Assembly: GCA_041488375.1 (NCBI GenBank)
Contig: JBGPPD010000151.1
Location: 1-7,514, forward strand
Direction: 5' to 3'
DNA length: 7,514 bases
Source of the DNA: JAABQT01 sp041488375
Lineage (GTDB): Bacteria; Pseudomonadota; Gammaproteobacteria; Burkholderiales; SG8-39
Each line of letters starts with the position of its first letter. The first letter of the stretch is position 1. Shown here piece after piece: positions 1-5,662 of the stretch. The position numbers and the translations under genes were made by a program. A model generated the notes under the pieces. That model saw only the letters and a list, made by a program, of their open reading frames with translations. It did no database searches and was not told the DNA's origin.

Positions 1-147
1 CTCGAACAGCGGCACGCCGAGCTCCTCCTCGAGCTTCTTGATCGCCACCGACAGCGTCGGCTGCGACACGAAGCAGCTCTGCGCGGCGTGGCCGAAATGG
101 CGCTCGCGGGCCACCGCCACGACGTAGCGCAGCTCGGTGAGAGTCAT
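1..147 (-). CDS. oxyR: LysR-family regulator OxyR, N-terminal part (runs off left edge)
   Basis: Only the first 49 residues are present, beginning MTLTELRYVVAVARE from an ATG whose complement ends at 147. They form the winged helix-turn-helix DNA-binding domain of a LysR-type regulator, with the typical recognition-helix stretch FVSQPTLSVAIKKLE (about residues 26-40) and then EELGVPLFE. The wording, especially RHFGHAAQSC before VSQPTLS, is that of OxyR as I remember it rather than a generic LysR protein. OxyR is the cytoplasmic peroxide sensor that activates catalase, alkyl hydroperoxide reductase and related genes. The redox cysteines that would prove the call lie in the missing C-terminal domain. 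The start ATG shares an ATGA overlap with the stop of a small upstream ORF, and no clear ribosome binding site precedes it, so translation may depend on coupling. Another LysR protein of the CysB/OxyR branch is possible. Confidence 0.82.
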   Translation of the reverse strand, partial: MTLTELRYVVAVARERHFGHAAQSCFVSQPTLSVAIKKLEEELGVPLFE

Positions 148-221
148 GGCAGGCGCGCGAGGAAATCGAGGATCGCCGCGGGCAGCTCGATTGCCAGGGC
201 GGCCACCAGCAGGAGCCTCAC
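144..221 (-). CDS. Possible 25-residue hydrophobic micro-ORF between permease and oxyR
   Basis: This is a GTG-initiated frame of 25 codons plus stop. It starts inside the permease stop (GTGA, four-base overlap) and its own TGA overlaps the oxyR ATG (ATGA). The product would begin MRLLLVAALA and end in LARLP: almost wholly hydrophobic, with one Glu (residue 12) and one Asp (residue 19), long enough for a single membrane helix. An AGGAA sequence lies about three bases before the GTG, inside the last codons of the permease. The sequence shows the two overlaps and the plausible binding site. That it is translated, or works as a coupling leader for oxyR, is inference. I recognise no family. Alternatively it is only a chance frame in the 70 bases between permease and oxyR. 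Confidence 0.4.
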   Translation of the reverse strand: MRLLLVAALAIELPAAILDFLARLP

Positions 222-1555
222 CGTTTCCTGGCGAAGAGGTAAAGCGGGATGCCGACCGACATCACCGCCAGGCCGGCAAGCACCATGTCGCCGAACTTCG
301 GCCCGAACACCGGGTTGCGGAGGTAGTCGATGCTCGACCACAGCATATAGGCGCAGCTGCCGAGGAAGGCGAGCGGCACCAGCGGATAGAGCGGCGTGCG
401 GAACGCCGGCGGCTCCCCGCCGCGCTGCCGGAACACGAACAGGGTGACGCCAGTCAGCAGGAAGAAGGTCCAGAACACCGGCGCGGTGTAGGCCACCATG
501 GCGCCGAAGCCGTCGGGCGTCGTCGAGCCGGCGGCGATCAGCACCAGCGTGATCGCGCCCTGCAGCAGCAGCGCGTTGGCGGGCGTGCTGCCCGATTCGC
601 GCCAGTCGCCCAGGACGCGGAACATGGCGTAGTCGCGGCCCAGCGCCCAGTTGCTGCGTGCCCCGGTGAAGATCGCCGCGTTCAGCGTGGTGAGCGCCGA
701 CACGCAGACGATCAGCGCCACCAGCACGGCGCCCTTGTCGCCCGCGATCCGCCGCATCACGTCGGCCGCCACCGCCTGCGAATCGCGGATGCCGCCCAGG
801 CCGAGGGCGGCGAGATAACCGAGGTTGACCAGCAGGTAGAGCGCGGTCACCAGCACGATGCCCCAGACGAGGATACGCACCATGTTGCGCGGCGCCTCGC
901 GCACTTCGCCCGCCAGGTACGCAGCCTCGTTCCATCCGCCGTAGGTGAACAGCACGAACACCATCGCCAGGCCGAAGGACAGGTGCCCGCCCGCCGCGGG
1001 CGCCGCGGCCGCGGGCGCGCCACCGGTGGTCAGCGCGGCGAGCGCGAGCAGTACCAGCGCCGAGATCAGCACCGCCTCCATCACCTTCTGCAGCGTCTTG
1101 GACTGCAGGGTGCCGGCGAAATTCAGCAGCGTGCATGCGACCACCGACACCGCCGCCCACACCGCCGAGCTCCTGCCGCCCAGCCTGAGGATCTCCGAGG
1201 CGTAGTCGCCGAAGGCGAAGGCCACGGCCGCGATGGCGCCGGTCTGGATCACCGTCATGCGCGACCAGGCGAACAGGAACGCGGCGCCGCGCCCCAGGCC
1301 GCGCTGCAGGAACGCGTACTCGCCGCCGGTTTCCGGGTGGCGCGCGGCAAGCTCGGCGTAGACCAGCGCGCCGCACAGCGACACCAGCCCCCCCAGCAGC
1401 CAGGCGAGCAGGAACTGCGCGGCGCCGGTGGTGTTGCCGGCCACCAGCGACGGCAGCTTGAAGATGCCGACGCCGATCACCATGCCCACGCTGAGGAAGA
1501 TGCCGTCAGGCACCGACAACAGCTCTTTGGGCTTCACTGCCTGGTCGCTGTCCAC
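218..1555 (-). CDS. APC-superfamily amino acid permease
   Basis: A 445-residue integral membrane transporter of the amino acid-polyamine-organocation superfamily, most like the L-type/YfnA-type exchangers. It begins VDSDQAVKPKELLSV; TM1 carries the substrate-contacting broken-helix motif GVGIF (residues 28-32). The loop after TM2 has ARHPETGGEYAFL, also typical of the group. Further on FTYGGWNEAAYLAGEV followed by EAPRNM is the TM6-loop signature of the same group. The length fits about 12 membrane helices. I chose the GTG at 1555 because GAAGGA lies seven bases upstream and because the frame before it is only a shadow of the methyltransferase. The substrate is probably an amino acid; which one cannot be read from the sequence. 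The start overlaps the methyltransferase end by 22 bases, so the two genes are very likely one transcript, and the stop leads directly into the micro-ORF and oxyR. Confidence 0.9.
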   Translation of the reverse strand: MDSDQAVKPKELLSVPDGIFLSVGMVIGVGIFKLPSLVAGNTTGAAQFLLAWLLGGLVSLCGALVYAELAARHPETGGEYAFLQRGLGRGAAFLFAWSRMTVIQTGAIAAVAFAFGDYASEILRLGGRSSAVWAAVSVVACTLLNFAGTLQSKTLQKVMEAVLISALVLLALAALTTGGAPAAAAPAAGGHLSFGLAMVFVLFTYGGWNEAAYLAGEVREAPRNMVRILVWGIVLVTALYLLVNLGYLAALGLGGIRDSQAVAADVMRRIAGDKGAVLVALIVCVSALTTLNAAIFTGARSNWALGRDYAMFRVLGDWRESGSTPANALLLQGAITLVLIAAGSTTPDGFGAMVAYTAPVFWTFFLLTGVTLFVFRQRGGEPPAFRTPLYPLVPLAFLGSCAYMLWSSIDYLRNPVFGPKFGDMVLAGLAVMSVGIPLYLFARKR

Positions 1556-2382
1556 GGGTGAGTCCTTCTCTGGTTGCCGTCCGAGAGGCTGAGTTGCCCC
1601 GCGATGCGCTCGCCGTCGATGCGGCCCTCGAACAGATGGTTCCAGGCGTGCTCGGCGACGATGCCGGTGACCACCATCTTGATCTCGTCGCCGCGCAACC
1701 TGCTGTTGCGCACCAGCAGGTCGCGCCCCTGCGCCCCGACCTTGATCTCCAGCTCCTGGAAGCGCTGCGCGATGTGGAAGCTCCAGCGCCCGCCGTGCTG
1801 TGGCACCTCGCTCACCCAGGTGCCCTTCGCCTCCGCCGGCACGATCCACAGTTCGACGCGCGACACGCCGCCGACGCCGACGGCTTTTTCCGGCGCGCGC
1901 ATCTCCAGGCGCTCGTCGGGCGGCCAGTCGCCGATGCCGCCGTCGTGCGACACGAGGCGCGTGCCGGGCTTGAGCCGCAGGAAGCGCGGCAGCAGCTTGG
2001 CGTTGAAATCCGGCAGCAGGTAGAAGGCCACCACGCTCGCCGAAGACAGGTCGGTGTCGAAGATGTCGCGCGCCTCGAAGCGCGCGAGGTCCGCCACGCC
2101 GGCCGCTTTCGCGTTTTCCGTGGCGAGGCGCACGAGTGACGGGTCGATGTCCACGCCGAGGCCGCGCGCGCCGCGCTTGGCCGCCGCGATGACGATGCGC
2201 CCGTCGCCCGAGCCGAGGTCGATCAGGAAATCGCCTTTGCCGACTTCGGCCATGCGCAGCATGCGCTCGACGATCTCGCGCGGCGTGACCACGAACGGCA
2301 CGGTGCCGTCGTCCCAGGCCCAGGACTGGGCCCCGGCAGCGGTTGCGGCTAAACCAAGGAAAAGGGAAAAGAGGAATCTCAA
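1534..2382 (-). CDS. Exported class I SAM-dependent methyltransferase with C-terminal beta-rich domain
   Basis: A 282-residue protein. Residues 1-18 look like a Sec signal peptide, MRFLFSLFLGLAATAAGA, with probable cleavage before QSW. Residues about 28-180 form a Rossmann methyltransferase: motif I is LIDLGSGDGR (53-62), the acidic ribose-binding strand end is LGVDID (75-80), and ARDIFDTD (104-111) and VVAFYLLP (117-124) fit the later SAM and active-site strands. The core, including the segment from VPFVVTPREIVERML onward, resembles from memory the FAM173/ATPSCKMT type of lysine methyltransferase. Residues about 185-275 are rich in alternating polar and hydrophobic residues with many glycines, suggesting a beta-sandwich or barrel. 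The methyl acceptor is unknown. Signal peptide plus a SAM enzyme is odd, because SAM is cytoplasmic; the segment might instead be a membrane anchor with the domain inside. The start is TTG, with no better in-frame start upstream before the tRNA gene. It heads the run permease-oxyR. Confidence 0.82.
   Translation of the reverse strand: MRFLFSLFLGLAATAAGAQSWAWDDGTVPFVVTPREIVERMLRMAEVGKGDFLIDLGSGDGRIVIAAAKRGARGLGVDIDPSLVRLATENAKAAGVADLARFEARDIFDTDLSSASVVAFYLLPDFNAKLLPRFLRLKPGTRLVSHDGGIGDWPPDERLEMRAPEKAVGVGGVSRVELWIVPAEAKGTWVSEVPQHGGRWSFHIAQRFQELEIKVGAQGRDLLVRNSRLRGDEIKMVVTGIVAEHAWNHLFEGRIDGERIAGQLSLSDGNQRRTHPWTATRQ
1563..1568 (-). promoter_or_regulatory. Ribosome binding site that fixes the permease start
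   Basis: On the minus strand this reads GAAGGA, seven bases before the GTG at 1555. It lies inside the methyltransferase reading frame. It is the main reason for choosing this GTG over the longer open frame, which continues to about 1849 but has no transporter-like sequence there. Confidence 0.65.
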
Positions 2383-2387
2383 GAAGG

Positions 2388-2393
2388 TAAAAT
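2388..2393 (+). promoter_or_regulatory. Candidate -10 box of the tRNA-Arg promoter
   Basis: TAAAAT on the plus strand matches TATAAT in five of six positions and ends 10 bases before the mature tRNA 5' end, which leaves room for a leader of a few bases. The bases between it and the gene are GC-rich, as in the discriminators of stringently controlled stable-RNA promoters. I found no convincing -35 hexamer at 16-18 bases, so this rests on the -10 alone. It lies just outside the TTG start of the divergent methyltransferase, so the two control regions must overlap. Confidence 0.35.
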
Positions 2394-2403
2394 CCGTGCT
2401 CGC

Positions 2404-2479
2404 GCCCCGGTAGCTCAGTGGATAGAGCAGCCCCCTCCTAAGGGGCAGGTCGCACGTTCGATTCGTGTCTGGGGCGCCA
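2404..2479 (+). tRNA. tRNA-Arg(CCU)
   Basis: A full cloverleaf can be folded by hand. The acceptor stem GCCCCGG (2404-2410) pairs with CTGGGGC (2469-2475) with one G-T pair. The D stem is GCTC/GAGC (2413-2416 with 2425-2428). The anticodon stem is GCCCC/GGGGC (2430-2434 with 2442-2446) around the loop CTCCTAA, giving anticodon CCT at 2437-2439, which reads the AGG arginine codon. The T arm is GCACG-TTCGATT-CGTGT (2452-2468). The discriminator is G at 2476 and CCA is encoded at 2477-2479. It is the only gene apart from the maoC remnant on the plus strand, with 21 bases to the methyltransferase start on one side and 9 bases to the tctA stop on the other. Confidence 0.96.
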
Positions 2480-2488
2480 GTATAGCCG

Positions 2489-4012
2489 CTAGAAGTCGGC
2501 GTCTTCGCCGCTGTTCGCGACGCGCTGCCGGTGGCGGCGATGCTGCCACAGGGCGAAGAGCACTGAGCCCACCGACAGCGCGATCAGCGCCCCCGAGATC
2601 GGCCGCGTCAGGAACAGCCAGGGATTTGCGTCGGTCATGATCGCGCGCACCAGGTTGATCTCGATCTGGTCGCCGAGGATCACCCCGAGGATGAAGGGCG
2701 CGAGCGGAAAGCCGAACTTGACCATGCCGTAGCCGAGCAAGCCGAAGGCCAGCAGCACGTACACGTTGGACATCGTGTTGTTGAGCGCATAGGCGCCGAT
2801 CACGCACAGCACCAGCACCACGGGGAACAGCACCGCCTTGGGCACCGTGGTGACGCGCAGCATCCAGCGCGAGCCCGCCCACATGATCGCCACCATCAGC
2901 GGGTGCGCGACCAGGTAGGCGGCGAAGATGCCGTAGGCGAGCTGCGGGTTCTGCGAGATGAACAGCGGCCCGGACTGGATGCCGTGGATGGTCAGGGCGC
3001 CGAGCATCACCGCGGTGACCGCGTCGCCCGGGATGCCGAAAGCCATGATGGTGACCAGCGAGCCGCCCACGTTGGCGTTGTTGGACGATTCCGAGGCGAT
3101 GATGCCCTCAGGCGTGCCGGTGCCGAAACGCTCCGGGTGCCGCGACAATTTCTTCGCCTGGTCGTAGGCCATCATGCTCGCCGCGCTGCCGCCGATCGCC
3201 GGCAGCACGCCGATCAGCACGCCGACGAAGGCGAACCACAACAGCTGGAACGGACGCGACAGGATTTCCCAGATCACCCGGACGTGACGCACGGCGAGGC
3301 TCGCCCCGCGCCCGATCGCGTCCGCCACCGGCGCGCCGGCGCCGCGCTCGAGCTCGGTCATGATCTGCGCGAAGGCGAACACGCCGATCAGCACCGGCAG
3401 GAAATCGATGCCGCCGCTCAGGAACGGGATGCCCAGCGTGAGCCGCTCCTGCCCCATCACCGGGTCGGCGCCCAGGATGGTGACCACGCAGCCCATGGCG
3501 CCGGAGAGCAGGCCCTTGGCCAGCGAAGCTTCGACCAGGCCCGCCACCATCGACAGCGCCAGGATGAACAGGGAGAAGAACTCCCAGGGCCCGAAGCGCA
3601 GCGCGATGCTCGCCAGCGGCCCGGTCGCCGCGATCAGGAACACGCCGCCGAGCAAGCCGCCGAAGAACGAGGCCCAGATGCCGAGCCAGATCGCGCGCCC
3701 GGGCTCGCCCTTCTTCGCCATCGGATGGCCGTCGAAGGTGGTGGCGATCGCCGAGGGCGTGCCCGGGATGCCGAGCAGCACCGCGGTCACCAGGCCGCCG
3801 GCCGAGCCGCCGACGTAGACGCCGGTCATCGCCGACAGGCCCTGCAGCGGATCGAGGCCGAAGGTGAACGGCAGCACCACGATGATGGTCATGGTGATGG
3901 TCACGCCGGGCAGCGCGCCGCCGACGACTCCGGCCAGGGTGCCCAGCGCGAGCGGCACCAGGTATTTCACCTGCATCAGGTTGGCGAGGCCCGCGCCGAG
4001 CAGCTCGAACAT
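2489..4012 (-). CDS. tctA: Tripartite tricarboxylate transporter large membrane subunit TctA
   Basis: A 507-residue inner-membrane protein, the normal length for the TctA family, with about 11-12 hydrophobic segments. It forms the translocation channel of the secondary, binding-protein-dependent TTT carboxylate transporters. Two internal copies of the family signature are visible. The first is GGALPGVTITMTIIVVLPFT followed by GGSAGGLVTAVLLGIPGTPS and TTFDGHPMAKKGEPG (about residues 31-106). The second is IGGSAASMMAYDQAKK followed by ASESSNNANVGGSLVTIMAF and GIPGDAVTAVMLGAL (about residues 273-340). The ATG at 4012 gives the usual TctA N-terminus; a ribosome binding site there is weak. It follows tctB by 13 bases and is the last gene of the operon. 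The C-terminal tail after residue 490 is short and charged. TctA does not reveal the substrate. Confidence 0.96.
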   Translation of the reverse strand: MFELLGAGLANLMQVKYLVPLALGTLAGVVGGALPGVTITMTIIVVLPFTFGLDPLQGLSAMTGVYVGGSAGGLVTAVLLGIPGTPSAIATTFDGHPMAKKGEPGRAIWLGIWASFFGGLLGGVFLIAATGPLASIALRFGPWEFFSLFILALSMVAGLVEASLAKGLLSGAMGCVVTILGADPVMGQERLTLGIPFLSGGIDFLPVLIGVFAFAQIMTELERGAGAPVADAIGRGASLAVRHVRVIWEILSRPFQLLWFAFVGVLIGVLPAIGGSAASMMAYDQAKKLSRHPERFGTGTPEGIIASESSNNANVGGSLVTIMAFGIPGDAVTAVMLGALTIHGIQSGPLFISQNPQLAYGIFAAYLVAHPLMVAIMWAGSRWMLRVTTVPKAVLFPVVLVLCVIGAYALNNTMSNVYVLLAFGLLGYGMVKFGFPLAPFILGVILGDQIEINLVRAIMTDANPWLFLTRPISGALIALSVGSVLFALWQHRRHRQRVANSGEDADF

Positions 4013-4025
4013 TCTTGAGTGCTGC

Positions 4026-4490
4026 CTAGAAGCCGGTCCAGCTGCCGCGCGGCAGCAGCACGGAGAGGTAGTGCTCGAAGACGTAGTAGGTGGCGGCCGC
4101 GGTCAGCAAAGCGACCAGCGCCGCCCTGGCCCAGCCGCGCGCGCCGCGCGGCGCGTCGAGGAGCGCGTTGGCCGCCGCGACGTAGAGGAAGGTGCCTGCG
4201 CGAAAACCCAGGTACGGCAAGGCGACCACATAGACGCCGAACACGGCGAACATGACGGCCACCATGCGGTAGTCGATCGCCTGGCCCTCTCGCGGCGGCG
4301 GCGGCGAGCGCCAGTCGGCAATCACCAGCCAGGCCGCGAGCACGGCCGCGACGCCGAGCACGATGCGCGGATAGAAGCCCGGCCCGACCGGCACCATCGG
4401 GCTGTCCTTCAGCCCGAGGGTCAGGCCGAACAGCACGAGGCTCGCGGCGAGGACCGCGAGCCCCGACCACCCGTCCCTGCCCAGTTTCAA
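4026..4490 (-). CDS. tctB: Tripartite tricarboxylate transporter small membrane subunit TctB
   Basis: A 154-residue inner-membrane protein with four hydrophobic segments (about residues 9-26, 40-58, 75-91 and 116-146, the last possibly two). The family feature near the N-terminus is present as a loop carrying VGPGFYPRIV between the first two helices. TctB is the small partner of TctA. A charged, proline-rich cytoplasmic loop with four prolines in a row (around residue 67) is coded by a run of GGC repeats on the plus strand. The start is a TTG that shares the four-base overlap TTGA with the tctC stop, so translation is probably coupled to tctC; no strong ribosome binding site is seen. TctB sequences are weakly conserved, and the call relies on length, topology and position as well as the motif. 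Confidence 0.93.
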   Translation of the reverse strand: MKLGRDGWSGLAVLAASLVLFGLTLGLKDSPMVPVGPGFYPRIVLGVAAVLAAWLVIADWRSPPPPREGQAIDYRMVAVMFAVFGVYVVALPYLGFRAGTFLYVAAANALLDAPRGARGWARAALVALLTAAATYYVFEHYLSVLLPRGSWTGF

Positions 4491-5425
4491 CGCTTCAGCA
4501 GCCCGAGTTCCCTGGCCAGGCCCTTGTTCAACTCGTCGTTGCGCTTGAGCCAGGCGCCATAGGCCTTGCGATCGAGGTATTGCACCTCGGTAGCCTGCTT
4601 CTTCATCGAATCCTCGAAGGCCGGTTCCTTCACCGTCGCCGCGCAGGCCGATTCCAGCTTCGCCAGCACCGCGTCGGGCGTGCCCTTGGGCGCCAGGAGG
4701 CCGCGGCTCACCGTGTAGACCACGTTGACGCCCAGCTCCTTGAGCGTGGGCACGTTGGGCATCTCGGGATTGCGCTTATCGGTGGCGATGCCGATGAACT
4801 TGAGCTGCCCGGCCTCCACCTTGCCCCTTTGCGTGAGGTTCGAGTCGGTGAGGTCGATATGGCCGCCGAGGATTGCGTTCATGCGCGGCGCCAGGCCCTC
4901 GTAGGACACATACTTGAACTTGACGCCGGCGGCCTTCTCGATCAGCGCCGGGAAGAAGTGGCTGGTCGAGCCGAGCGTCGCGCCGACCGTAATCTGCCCG
5001 GGGCGCGCCTTGGCGTCCGCGAGCAGGCCCTTCCAGTCGTTCCAGGGCGTCTTCGGGCTGGCGGTGAGCACCGAGGGCGTCGAGGACACCAGGCACACCG
5101 GCTCGAAATCGGTGTAGTTCACGTCGGCCACGCCGGTGTAGTAGGTGGAATGGATGTAGTCGTGCACGCCGTAGATGGTGTAGCCGTCGGGCGGGGAATC
5201 CTTCGCCTCCTTCGCGCCCCTGGTGCCCGAGGCGCCGCCGATGTTGGCGATCACCACGGTCTCGCCGAGGTGCTTTTGCATCAGCGGTGCGAACGGCCGG
5301 AAAATGTTGTCGGTATCCCCGCCCGCGGGCCAGGGCACGATCAGCTTGATCGGGCGGTCCGGGTAGGCGGCGGCAACGGCGAACGGCAGCGCGGCGAGCG
5401 CGAGTCCTGCAATGATCTTTTTCAT
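4487..5425 (-). CDS. tctC: Bug-family periplasmic solute receptor TctC
   Basis: A 312-residue periplasmic binding protein of the Bug/TctC family, the expected length. Residues 1-19 or 1-20 are a Sec signal peptide, MKKIIAGLALAALPFAVAA, and the mature protein opens YPDRPIKLIVPWPAGG. The family ligand-loop features follow: GGDTDNIFRP (about 35-44), a second glycine-rich loop NIGGASGTRGA (61-71), PPDGYTI (78-84), GSTSHF (152-157), and the late segment GLLAPKGTPD (242-251). It captures a carboxylate and delivers it to TctA/TctB. The ligand cannot be predicted: Bug proteins bind many dicarboxylates, aromatic acids and amino acids. The ATG at 5425 is supported by a strong GGAGG-type ribosome binding site and the signal peptide. 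A longer open frame to 5575 is only the antisense of the maoC remnant. Its coding order tctC-tctB-tctA with overlapping ends is the standard TTT operon. Confidence 0.96.
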   Translation of the reverse strand: MKKIIAGLALAALPFAVAAAYPDRPIKLIVPWPAGGDTDNIFRPFAPLMQKHLGETVVIANIGGASGTRGAKEAKDSPPDGYTIYGVHDYIHSTYYTGVADVNYTDFEPVCLVSSTPSVLTASPKTPWNDWKGLLADAKARPGQITVGATLGSTSHFFPALIEKAAGVKFKYVSYEGLAPRMNAILGGHIDLTDSNLTQRGKVEAGQLKFIGIATDKRNPEMPNVPTLKELGVNVVYTVSRGLLAPKGTPDAVLAKLESACAATVKEPAFEDSMKKQATEVQYLDRKAYGAWLKRNDELNKGLARELGLLKR

Positions 5426-5431
5426 CGTGTT

Positions 5432-5441
5432 CTCCTCCTCC
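5432..5441 (-). promoter_or_regulatory. Strong ribosome binding site of tctC
   Basis: On the minus strand this reads GGAGGAGGAG, with a GGAGG core ending eight bases before the tctC ATG. It decides the start of the receptor gene and is the best binding site in the window, in keeping with the high level at which binding proteins are usually made relative to their membrane partners. Confidence 0.75.
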
Positions 5442-5462
5442 AAGGAAGGACGATAATAATTC

Positions 5463-5618
5463 ATGTTCCAGGGAAAGTGGTACGACGAAGTGGAAATCGG
5501 CGCGAGTTTCGGCGCCCGCCTCACGGTGACCGAAACACACCTGGTGCTCGGCTCGGGCCTGTTCGGCACGCGCATCCTGCACGGGCCATTCGCCGGCGCG
5601 CTGGTTTCAGCGCCGGTC
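5463..5618 (+). pseudogene. Remnant of a MaoC-type (R)-enoyl-CoA hydratase gene with catalytic segment deleted
   Basis: The plus-strand frame starts at ATG 5463. It reads MFQGKWYDEVEIGASFGARL then TVTETHLVLGSGLFG, the opening of a MaoC-like hotdog hydratase, and continues directly with TRILHGPFAGALVSAPV, which in intact members follows about 20 residues later. The missing piece is the DFNPLH-type segment with the catalytic Asp and His, normally between LFG and the second FG. Homology stops at about residue 52; after that the frame merely runs antisense through the end of the acyl-CoA synthetase gene. MaoC proteins hydrate 2-enoyl-CoA to 3-hydroxyacyl-CoA. The remnant lacks the active site and most of the fold, so I call it non-functional. 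It is divergent from tctC, with 37 bases between the two ATGs. Its AAGGA lies 12 bases before the ATG, rather far. The family recognition is from memory of the motif order. Confidence 0.7.
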
Positions 5619-5637
5619 GAGCCGGTCTTTCCGGCGC
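5610..5637. repeat. GC-rich inverted repeat between the synthetase gene and the maoC remnant
   Basis: GCGCCGG (5610-5616) and CCGGCGC (5631-5637) could form a seven-base-pair stem around a 14-base loop. A second short palindrome, CGGCGCC-G-GGCGCCG, lies at 5632-5646. They sit where convergent genes would end, so a transcript-end role is possible, but there is no T run on either strand beyond TCTTT in the loop. The sequence shows only the symmetry. Confidence 0.25.
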
Positions 5638-5662
5638 CGGGCGCCGCGCAGCAGCAGGCGCA

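Noticed and set aside
137..1561. Long plus-strand open frame opposite the permease, and similar ones at 2903-4018 and 4580-6559
   Set aside because: They are rich in Arg, His, Gln and Gly without any domain pattern and lie exactly antisense to well-supported genes. Such frames are common in GC-rich DNA with strong third-position bias.
1556..1849. A 98-residue N-terminal extension of the permease frame
   Set aside because: It is Arg- and Gly-rich shadow sequence of the methyltransferase gene and not membrane-like. The GTG at 1555 has a good binding site directly before the first transporter residues.
2497..2510. Hairpin CGGCG-TCTT-CGCCG just after the tRNA and inside the tctA 3' end, considered as a terminator
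   Set aside because: Five base pairs with no T run on either strand; such GC stems arise easily by chance here.
4290..4305. GGC-repeat run in tctB, considered as a slippage microsatellite
   Set aside because: It simply codes for a proline-rich loop in frame, the run is short, and there is no sign of a frame change around it.
5426..5575. A 50-residue N-terminal extension of the TctC frame
   Set aside because: It would bury the signal peptide inside the protein, runs antisense to the maoC remnant, and the internal ATG at 5425 has a strong ribosome binding site.
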